NCBI GenBank assembly: GCA_000787465.1
Contig: JSYX01000399.1
Coordinates: 1-32,576, forward strand
Length of the DNA stretch: 32,576 bases
Origin: Thermomucor indicae-seudaticae
Taxonomy: Eukaryota; Mucoromycota; Mucoromycetes; Mucorales; Lichtheimiaceae
Reading direction: 5' to 3'
The notes under the pieces were generated by a model. It saw only the letters and a list, made by a program, of their open reading frames with translations, was not told the DNA's origin and did not search any database. Positions within the stretch are counted from its first letter, which is position 1; every line of letters begins with the position of its first letter. A program made the translations under genes and the position numbers. Below, piece by piece: positions 22,560 to 31,151 of the stretch.

Positions 22560-23697
22560 ATGCAGAACCAACGAAATTCAAGTGAGAAGTCAGTTCATCA
22601 AAACAGGCAAGAAATCGACAGGACCAATGAGGAGGCATTCGAAGAGGTGTTCCGAGTCCTGAATGACCGATACCTCAACGATGCCATAATCAGCAAGTAC
22701 CGCGAAGAAGCGTCAAGAACAAACGTGGAATGTTACAACCAAGTGGACTTGGTTGACGAAATCGACTTTTTCGACCAAGAGAGCTTGGCTGACGAGCAAG
22801 ATCAACACGAAGCCATGACGCGCACACGCTCCGGGTCGGCATCTGCATTGGAAAAGGGAGAACAGCAGGGCAGCGTTACGTCAGACGAAGATTGGGGACT
22901 ATTGTCTTCTGAGGATGACGTGCCTATCGGTACAGAAGCAGAGATAAAAGGACGACGCGAAGGAAAAGAAAAAGGGACGCCTGCGAAGATCAGTTCGGAC
23001 TACCTAGTTATGTATAAGCAGTTGGCGAAATACGCTCAGATCGACGTACAGGCTCAGTTGGATATAGAGAAAAAGCGAAAGAAGAAACGTGTGCCCGGAG
23101 CTCATAGCACACTTGCTTACTTCTTTCATAAGCATTTCCGTACCTTCGCAGAAAGAAGCCCACCAGGACTGAAGCATTACCAAATCTTCATGCGCGTCAT
23201 TAAAGCTTATCGTCGTCTCGGCCCGGTCTGTAACATGAAAAACTTGGAGGGGGGGATGTTATCTTGGTACTGATAAATTTGCTTTTTCTTTGCAGACGCA
23301 ACGCCGGTTGCTCCAAAAGCGCGTCAAGGAACTCAGAGAATATACGACTGATCCTTCCACACTGAGTACCTGGCACAGTTCATGGAACCAATTTCTAATG
23401 GAAGAGTCGCAAAAGTTGAAAGCACAAGGCGTCAGGATCTACGATCGTCGCGATCTTATCGAGCAATGCTCCAAAAAATGGAAGGAAATTAGCGCTGAGG
23501 AGAGAAAAATGTACAAACAACGTGCTTATGCAAGAGTTGTCACTCGGATACGACGTGCTCACGAGGGAAAATTCATGTCTCTGAGACCCGTCAAGTCACA
23601 CAACAGACTCACAGGCTTGCAATACAGAGGTATCCTCGTGAAGCGCAAAGTTCCTCCCAAAAAGACACCAAAATCCGACGATGATAACCGCACATAA
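22560..23697 (+). CDS. acidic protein with two divergent HMG-box-like domains
   Basis: Deduced exons 22560-23225 and 23296-23697 give 355 aa. The intron has a weak GTCTGT donor and a strong TTTCTTTGCAG end. The ATG is the first after an in-frame TGA at 22551-22553. Residues 1-160 are acidic and polar, with Ser/Asp-rich patches such as SDEDWGLLSSEDD. A basic stretch EKKRKKKRVPG (~170) looks like a nuclear signal. Box 1 (~182-240) has STLAYFFHKHFRTFAERSPP and IKAYRRLGP, and is split by the intron. Box 2 (~243-310) has WNQFLMEESQKLKAQG and CSKKWKEISAEERKMYKQRA, the typical end of an HMG-box helix 3. The tail is basic (VKRKVPPKKTPK). Likely a DNA-binding chromatin or transcription protein; two boxes recall Abf2/TFAM, but the acidic N-terminus does not look mitochondrial. 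Confidence 0.7.
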
Positions 23698-23840
23698 CGA
23701 TGGATCATATTGCATTGCTACTATTATCTCGTAATACAGAGAGCATTAGACCGTTGCAATTGAGAATCCTCCTCCTGAAGCGCAAAGCTTCTGCAAGCAA
23801 AACCACTATCAACGATGCTAACCACACATACCGAACGATT
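23626..23840 (+). repeat. degenerate duplication of the HMG gene 3' end
   Basis: Bases ~23630-23699, the last codons and stop of the HMG gene, align with ~23765-23838 just downstream. Shared stretches include ATCCTC, TGAAGCGCAAAG, a C/A-rich middle, AACGATG or CGACGATG, and AACC-CACATA-CGA. The downstream copy lies in an ATG-initiated 73-codon frame (23700-23921) that keeps an LKRK-like core and then drifts. It is probably an old tandem duplication now decaying, not a second gene. Confidence 0.5.
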
Positions 23841-23978
23841 ACTAGTATTACATGGTCATTGAAAGAGCATCAATGCAATAAAGGAAAAGAGCAGGATACC
23901 CTTGCGATCAATATCTCCTAAATTAGGAAAACTGGGACCCAACATCCTCTGTTATCACTCTTGTGTATGTATATACAC

Positions 23979-25021
23979 TTACATCTCATTATCTTCAAAC
24001 ACGGATGACCTTCTGCAAGTCATACACATGGTCCGTTCGCTAACGTAAACCGACCAAAAGACACGGATACAGGATTGCACTTCAGGGTCCGTTTCTCCCG
24101 CAGGACCAAGCAAGATCCGTGCCGATCTACGCAAGCCCATATCCAGCGCCAACCGTGCAGCGTCACCCACCCAAATCCACGCCGTCGCAAGATGCTCTGA
24201 CGACTTTTGGTGCTCCAAATGATTTACCATGATCGTCAAGGCAGCGACCGTCGCACGATCGGGTCGGCCAAAGAAGAAGGCCCGATGCCAACTGTAAAAG
24301 GTTGTTACTCAAGATATGCCATGCACCGCTACTATCTGGAATCGGTCCTTTGCCTGGCATCAGTGCGGCCGCATTCGCAAAGGCGGCATGGAAAAACAGA
24401 CGCGAGAGTTGTGAGGGCGGGCCTGTCTGGCACCTTTGAAGCTCCCTGAGCATGGCTTGTTTGGCGCATTAAAATGGGAGTAAACGGATTCGCGTGCCAG
24501 CAGACTTTCTTGAACGTCAGCTGATACTTCTTGCGGAAATCTGCGGATGGGTGGAAGCCGAAGAGATGCTGCTGGCGACAACGAGGATGAAGATGGGCAT
24601 GGAAAGAACGGCGCCTCCACCCGTGAAATGACCCATACCGTCCGTCTTGTAGTACTTTCCGTCGATCGTACCTCGGACCTTGTCCCTGAATACGACTGCA
24701 CGTCCGAACTCTACTGATACAGCGTCAATGGCTCCCTGGTGAACATGGCAGCCATCTTTTGATAAGCCGAGCAAGGTCTCTCAACACCCACAAACCGATC
24801 GACTAAAAAGGACTGCGTATTAGCGGGAGGTTCAGCTTCTGGTGTTGTTGCTGCTGCTGCTACTGGTGTTTGTGGTGACGGTCTCTGTCTTTCGGGTTGC
24901 TGCTGTGGCGGCGGTGATATACCAGCTGTATAGACGCAATGAGCGGATCGGTTGCAACGCTGCTTACGGGACGCCGTCCGTTGCATTTTCTGCAATTCTC
25001 GCAAGCGCGCGATACCTTCAT
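23979..25021 (-). pseudogene. broken Zn2Cys6 / Fungal_trans transcription factor
   Basis: Read on the minus strand, an ATG at 25021 starts RACENCRKCNGRRP, the first half of a Zn2Cys6 cluster with its C-x6-C loop shortened. The second half (QRCNRSAHCVYT) is in another frame. A Pro/Gln/Ala linker follows. FPQEVSADVQESLLARESV and MLRELQRCQTGPPSQLSRLF are again in different frames, the shift being near 24451-24456. The best part (~24290-23979) is a canonical Fungal_trans core: GRPDRATVAALTIMVNHLEH, SSEHLATAWIWVGDAARLAL, DMGLRRS and EVQSCIRVFWSVYVSERTMC. After FEDNEM comes a GTAAGT that could be a donor. No matching downstream exon is seen before the HMG gene region, so the C-terminal part is missing. 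At least three frame breaks plus truncation mark it as a pseudogene; multiple introns are a less likely explanation. Confidence 0.7.
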
Positions 25022-25967
25022 TTTGCTACCCTTTGATGATCATCCTCCAGAAACATTGCAGTCGGACAATACAAAGTTCTTAATGACTAGCTTGGCTCCT
25101 TTACACTGGGGATCATACGCGTATCAGCGACAATACACACCAACCACATGTACCTTGATGCGGATCTCTTCCCATGCCTCGCAGAACACATAACGACCAT
25201 GTTATAGCAGAGATGCTCTGTGAGGTCTGCAGATTAGCGAGCGTCAGATTCCTAACTGATACGCCATTTTCGACCGCCCACCACGAGTGATATAGAACTA
25301 GTCCAGGGACCTCGCTTTTCTGGGCTAGAGGTGGAACGATCAATGATCTCTGGTCACATCAACTGGTTTACCGATTATTTCGTTGTCATCGACGTGAACT
25401 GCAGTCGGACGAAGAGACCAGGAAACAAAAAGAAGCCTGCAAGTGGACTGTAGTCCAACAGTAACTTTCCATGGGCATGCACAGTACGAAATCTTCGCAC
25501 TCATCTTCTCTACACACAGGAATGGCCATCACTGAGTGGCTCTCTGCTCGTGCGACGCCAAATTATACCGACTTGATAACTTGAAACAGGAAGCCGAACT
25601 GCTCACGACAGGAACGGGAAATGCAGAAAAGTAACCGGACAACATCTAATCACATCAATTGAGGTATACAGATTCATCAAAGACCATGACAGCGGTTTCG
25701 AAAATGAAGACATTGACACCGAGACTGATGCCATTCCGTATTAGTTGCGTACAAGGAGAAGATGCATGAACTTGCTATGTTCGACGAGACCATAAAACAG
25801 TACACGTTAAGATAAATTAATATATCCAGTAAATATCTCTATATATTTTATCCTTATTATTTATTGTTATTATTAATACAGCAGATGTCTTTATTATTTA
25901 TTATTCATAGAATAGATTGGCTTATCCCTTTCTGTGTGGAAGAAATGACGAGGTGGGGTCTCATGTG
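25022..25967. other. non-coding stretch upstream of the broken transcription factor
   Basis: No gene can be supported. The left part would be the old promoter of the transcription-factor relic. An AT-rich patch of TTATTATTTATT-like sequence lies around 25840-25915, just before the minisatellite. Confidence 0.45.
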
Positions 25968-26297
25968 GTGTCTGTAACAGTCAAAAAAGCAGTGGGTGTC
26001 CGTAATAATCAAGTATGCAATGGGTGTCCGTAAGGATCAAACACGCAACGCTCGTCTGGAAGAATCAAGTATGCGATGGGTGTCAGTAATGATCAAGTAT
26101 GGAATAGGTGTCCCTAATAAACAAGTACGCAATGGTCATCAGTAAGAATCAAGTACGTGATGGGTATTCCGTAAGGTTCAAATACGCGATGGGTGTCCCG
26201 TAAGGTTGAAATACGCGGTGGGTGTCCGTAAGAATCGAATAACGCAATGAGTGTCCGTGACGAACAAGTACGCGATGGATGTCCGTAAGATTGAAGA
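25968..26297 (+). repeat. degenerate 28-bp minisatellite, about 11-12 copies
   Basis: A unit close to GGGTGTCCGTAAGAATCAAG followed by TACGCGAT recurs head to tail. The GTGTC-like mark falls at about 25996, 26024, 26051, 26080, 26108 and 26135, and onward to ~26280, a period of 27-30 bp. Copies differ by many substitutions and small indels, so the array is old or has been slipping. It has no open frame through it and no unique spacers, so it is a satellite-type repeat. Confidence 0.85.
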
Positions 26298-26326
26298 CTG
26301 GCTTTTCGGGTAACTGCCTAAGCACT

Positions 26327-26550
26327 CAGCAGAGGGCACCAACTTGGCCAAAGTCGCTGCCCTCCACTGTATGGCTTAGGGCTCTCAAGCAATCCAGCAG
26401 AGAACATTGTCCACGCTTAAAGCCATAAAGGCCAAGGTGTTAATGCCACCACTTTACGGCTTACGCCGCCGGCGAGACTCGACCCCATTAAGCTCATTGG
26501 AAAAAGAAAAATAGAAAAGGGCGGAGGAAGCCCTTCTTTTATACTTTTTT
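26327..26550 (+). other. hairpin-rich non-coding segment ending in a stem-loop and T-run
   Basis: Three inverted pairs occur in order. GAGGGCA (26332-26338) pairs with TGCCCTC (26358-26364). TATGGCTTA (26370-26378) nearly pairs with TAAAGCCATA (26418-26427). AAGGGC pairs with GCCCTT around GGAGGAA (~26517-26535). The last stem is followed by CTTTTATAC and six T's at 26545-26550, which would suit RNA polymerase III termination. There is no coding potential. It could be a structured RNA gene, a SINE-like element or chance. Confidence 0.3.
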
Positions 26551-26618
26551 CGTGCAAGTCACGACGGTCACAGTACAGTCATTCGCGACCAATAATCGAT
26601 GCAAATCAGTTGACCTAT

Positions 26619-26700
26619 ATCGGGAAGCTTGGCCATGGCAACCATGTGAAGATCGGGAAGCTTTCCCTGACAGTCATGTTAAGATCGGGATTTTTTCATG
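26619..26700 (+). repeat. three tandem copies of a ~33-bp unit
   Basis: ATCGGGAAGCTT begins at 26619, a copy begins at 26652, and a shorter ATCGGGA begins at 26684. Each is followed by a CATG-containing stretch. The period is 32-33 bp. The array lies in a 95-codon open frame (26552-26839) that otherwise shows no conserved feature. Confidence 0.6.
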
Positions 26701-26969
26701 GCCGATAAGACTGCAAGCCCAATTTATTCAAGACGAGTATTCTCAGAAAGGATCACCTTCAGCAACGTATAAGTTCCCGAGCTTGAAATACGAATGGGTG
26801 CGTCCAAGAAGAAGCAATTATAGCATTTACGCGCTCTGATAGCTACGGCGCCATCATATATTCAACATACAAAAGCCGTCATAATCAAGCGATTTTTCGT
26901 TAAGAAATAATATCTTCATGCCATCCTGCATCATGTTATGACAGGCGCTTTTGTCTTTGGAACTATCGC

Positions 26970-27730
26970 TCTCATTTGCTATCGTCTGCACACGCGCGAC
27001 AGGCTTCAGCTGATTCCACTGTTTTTTGTGGCGCCTTGGACAAGCTTAGTACAGAACACACAGCAAGTATAACTCTTTGTCGTGCTGCATGGTCAACCTC
27101 TATCTGCGCCAGAGTTCGGAAAAGGAGGATTATGCCATGCAAAAGAGGTCGCCACAGTGTCCATGGGCATAGGCTATCTTAGCTAGCTCCTTCATTCTCT
27201 TCCTCTGCATCAATGCCATACAGCCAAGAAACGTAAACTCCCTTTTTGGAAAACTTTGTGGAACAAGATGTATCACCAAGGTCTGATTTTCCTGGCGAAG
27301 GCCTTTATTCTCTACTCGAAAAAGGTAATCCTTTAACCCAAGGATATATCTACTTTAATAATCCCTTGGAATTATGCTTGAATGAAGTTTGCTCATGAGC
27401 GTTTCAAGGACAACTTCAAGCTTATTCGAAATGTCTGACATAGTGAAGATCCGGCATTTGCGCCGACCCTTCTTCAAAGCTCGTCTAGACCCTTAGTATT
27501 GGGAGTCAATCGTAGGTGGCCCAAAAATACTAGTCCTTGGATTAAACGACGCGATCTTTAGGTCATCCTTGAAACCAATCCTTTACTTCAAGCATCATTC
27601 AGGAACTATCCTCTATTTTACCTTGGCATAATCAAAATTCAAGTGCTATTTCTCTTCCCGTTTCGTTGGATGGAGGCACATGAGCGTAGGATAAAAATAA
27701 CAGGTCGCATGTCTTTTCATTTTGATTAAA
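26970..27730 (+). mobile_element. possible decayed LINE (non-LTR retrotransposon) reverse-transcriptase relic
   Basis: Translating ~27250-27390 gives LLEKGNPLTQGYIYFNNPLE, which resembles the QGDPLSPLLFN region of LINE reverse transcriptases. Further on (~27560-27680) NYPLFYLGI followed by a W-containing basic stretch resembles the FRYLG region after the catalytic YxDD. Upstream (~26970-27180) is a basic segment with RVRKRR, like the linker before the RT. Stops and frame changes interrupt it and no intact YxDD is visible. The call rests on weak motif spacing. Confidence 0.35.
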
Positions 27731-28224
27731 CCAATCGGATACGATTTACAAATGAAAGGTTTTGACTGCGCGGCGCACTGGCTCGTTCAAAAAGGAAATT
27801 TTTTCTTCTTTGGAATGGAGGTGGCACATGACGTTTTAAAAGACGGATTTGGAAATCATCAACAGAAATTGTGTTTCCCAGACAAAAAATGATCATAAAG
27901 TGGAAAAACAAAAAGGGAAAAAAGATGATCGTTACTTTGGTCGGAAGACTGTTCGCAAGGCAAAACTCAAGGCAAAGAGGTGAGGCGGCTGTCATTGAGT
28001 GATTCCAAGTCATTTGTATAGCTTGGCTTCAGAACGCATCCGCCAAGGACAGCAATATGGGTTTGTTTACCCCACGTGAATGACACACACCTTGTCTGAA
28101 TATAGATCTTCGCAAGGTTCTGGCCCGTTCTAGACATCACAGAAGTTAGCGAAAAAGGTACCACTATATCATGTGGTACGAGTATCAATGGCAATACTTG
28201 TTTACTCACGAGCCAGGAACATAC

Positions 28225-28546
28225 TACTGCAAAAAATCGTGAATCTAGAGCTCTGAGATCAAGTTGAGATCAACATGGGATGCTGAACACAGTAAGCCCA
28301 TTTTCTACGGCATGCCAGCGACGTAAAAGTCAAGTACCAACGTTCATGCATGTCCCCATGGGAGCTCTATTGAAACACTTAAGCTTTGGATATAGGATAT
28401 ACGGCGCATCCGGGTTAAAACTGAGGTACGGAAAAAACACTGCATGGAACGACTCATCTCAGTGAATGAGATCAGCTGAGAAGAGATGTCTCAGGAACGT
28501 TTAATGTCATGACATGTTCCTTAGACGTGATAGTTTTTGCAGTGTA
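28225..28546. mobile_element. MITE-like element with imperfect terminal inverted repeats
   Basis: The left end (28227-28249) reads CTGCAAAAAATCGTGAATCT. The reverse complement of the right end (28544-28521) reads CACTGCAAAAACTATCACGT and continues CTAA. They share CTGCAAAAA, CGTG/CACGT and a following TCTA. Both ends abut TA (28225-28226 and 28545-28546), the usual target duplication of Tc1/mariner elements, whose ends often start CACTGCAAAAA. The ~320-bp interior has no transposase, as expected for a non-autonomous derivative. Confidence 0.45.
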
Positions 28547-31151
28547 CGATGTCCTTATCGCAGCAAATGAATCTACCAAAGAGAAAACTTGGTATGTTAT
28601 TTATTGAAGTCCGTATTGCAAACAAAGCATCTGTATGTTTGATGAAGCATCGGGTCACACACCGTATCAAGCTTTGTGTGGCAAGTTCATGCTGCCTGAT
28701 TCTCTATTGCTGAGAACCGCAGAAATGCACAGTCAACGTGCTTTGATACTGTATCTTCAGGCGTCGAGATCTAGTTTGCTTGCTGTTAGCATGAGTGTGG
28801 ACCCTACTACCGATCATCGTATGTACCATTGCCTGTAACTCTATAACGGTATGTAAGGTGCGCATGGAAAAAAATAGATAGCGACTGCATATATTTTCAG
28901 TATTACATAACCAAAATTGAACGTCTACGGACATACCATGGCGATAAAAGAGACGACGAAACAATAACTGGTTCTCCATGACATAGTCATTCCTCGTATA
29001 TTCGATCTCTCTCTCTCTGACAAACATACAAAGACAGAGCAGAGCAACTGTAAAAGAGTTCTACTTGAAGTTTCAACAGACTTCACTTTCTCTTGCCTTA
29101 CCATTTTGATCTTCCTCCTTGCTCTGTTGAGATGTTCCAAGAACTCGCGCCACATATACCCGTTCTTGTAGACCCTCTCCATCACAGCTGTCAAAGTCGC
29201 CCACGCTCAACAAGCACGATTTCATCCATCCAATGCTGATCTTCCAGTTTTTAAAATCTGAAGATCGCATTCAGCATATCTCACAAAAGAGTAGTTCACA
29301 TCAGTGGCGCATTTCAACAAAGCCGGAACTTCAGCTTTTGTTCGTATGGATGTGGAGTACAGCATAGCGTGCGCTGTCTGTCGTTAGGCCATATAAATAA
29401 AATGGGGCATTTTGCTTGGCTTCCGCAAATTGTCGAAATACCGGAAACGGTATTCTTCGTTCAAGCGACGGGGTAAAGGACAGATGCCTGGACCACCAAA
29501 GTCGTGTACCTCCACTCCCGCGAATACTCAGGAAGTCTGTCATCCAAAGCCAGATGAGCAATTGGGTGTCGCTGGCCAGGCCTATTAAATTTAATCTTTT
29601 CGATCGACCGGAACAGAAGAGTTCATGGACAAGCAGATAAATGACACGGGCCTCAGGAATACCCTCGGCTTATACAGATGGCGGATCGTGGCCAGATCGT
29701 TGGCGGAATGTACACAGAAGTCCTTATTGTACTCGTAGCACAAGAGTAAGCCTCTTCCCGAATGCGTCCGGGCAGCATCATACGGTTCCTTGACTTCCGC
29801 GAAGTACGACGTCACGTTGCAACATCGGCATCGACGTCGTGATCGGCGCGCTATCATCTGCATAGTCGCTTTCAATCTTAAAGCTAGCTGCGGTTTCCAT
29901 TGCTTGAACCATTACTGCAGAACGATGAAGATTCGTCGTGCTCGTGGATAACATTTCTTTATATGAGACGAGCATTTACGTTTGCCGTCAGCCTTTCGAA
30001 GTGCAAACAGTTGGAAAGAATTGATGGAAAATTCCATATCGTGTCTTGCGCGGTATCAGGCTTTTGCGTTTCCGTATCTCTTCCTTTGCAAGCTCACGTG
30101 TTTCCGGATCCAATTTCCTTCTCGAAGGATGGAGTGTCAGATCTTGCGGCAATGAATCGTCCGCAGCTGATTTTGAGATTACTGACGGACTGGTCACCTT
30201 GCAGGGAACGGAGATTGCGTTCGACTGTACGCCAGGAAGTCATGGAAATCTCAGACATTGCAGAGCTGACGTGTCTAATTTGCAGTCGTGAAGCAAATGA
30301 AGAATGTCGTTACCAGAGACATTTCCTGGACCACCTCTGTAAGCCTTTTCTGCAGTAGTCCTACAACGCTCTTCCATGTCATTAGTTTCACATTTGAGTT
30401 TGAAATGTTGATCAGGTTATGCAGCGAGGTGGCCAGCTGCCGAATGTCAATGGGACGAATGGACTTTCTTCACTGTTGGAAATTGCAGACAGGTCTGGAG
30501 ATCTCTTTTTGACAGTACCGTATTAAGTCTGCATGGATTCAGACCTTGTTCAAAAGCTTTCCACACTGATTCATGACGTGTTTTACCAGAAGCTTTTGGA
30601 TTGGATGATATTGTTAAATAGTTACGGCCGCAAGTGGGTCTCATACCAGTCTCTCTTACGCATAGTATATCTCTCAGTTTGATCATCAGACAAAATACTC
30701 TGGCTCAAGTGCTCTGACAGAGTGACACAAAACGTGAATGTAAACATTACTTTTTGCTTCATTTCACTCTTCCTTGATTCTGGAGCGTGGGCCTGCACAG
30801 GTGTTTTTTCCACGAAACCTAGGCCTAGATCCCGCTACGTTTATGCACGCTAATAGTGAGCTCCAAAAAGTATAGTTATTTCGCACCACCGCCATGAGTA
30901 GCTTTATTGAGAGACACACTGACTTTGTCTGTGTGTCAGAGAGAGACGATCTTTGCAGATAAGAGTAAGAGCAAATTTGTCCGTTTTGCGCGGAGTTGCG
31001 ATATTTTTTGTCTTCTAAAATGCTTGAGGGAAAGGAGCCGCTTTTTCCAACAGCTCTTTTTCTCTCTCTCTTTCTGTTTCTGAAAGCCGCATTCTCACTT
31101 CCTATCTGTGTCTGTCTACCTTTTTTCTCCCTGACTTTGTGATTGAACATT
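28547..31151. other. gene-poor region with decayed coding fragments; SLD2 promoter at right end
   Basis: No intact gene is supported. On the minus strand at ~29186-29100 a short exon-like piece (MERVYKNGYMWREFLEHLNR) ends at a GTAAGG donor, but a stop lies just upstream. On the minus strand ~29875-29591 is an open frame with SYFAEVKEPYD and GLLLCYEYNKDF, possibly a remnant of a mucoralean protein family with an EVK motif. Adjacent minus frames (~30197-29988) contain a Lys/Glu-rich helix. The last ~120 bases before 31152 are C/T-rich, a plausible promoter and leader for SLD2. Confidence 0.4.

Noticed and set aside
21291..25021. Mucoralean sex locus (HMG gene with its usual partners)
   Set aside because: The known locus has an HMG gene between a triose-phosphate transporter and an RNA helicase gene. 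Neither is here, and this protein has two divergent boxes and an acidic N-terminus unlike SexM/SexP.
26165..26190. tRNA B-box-like GGTTCAAAT inside the minisatellite
   Set aside because: It is part of the repeat unit variation. There is no cloverleaf, acceptor stem or A box at the right distance.
25968..26297. CRISPR-like array
   Set aside because: Units are contiguous degenerate 28-bp copies without unique spacers, and the window is clearly eukaryotic.
27726..28209. Minus-strand open frames of 80-95 codons next to the LINE-like relic
   Set aside because: One begins at GTGAGT, itself a splice-donor-like string, and neither shows a recognisable domain or a credible start.
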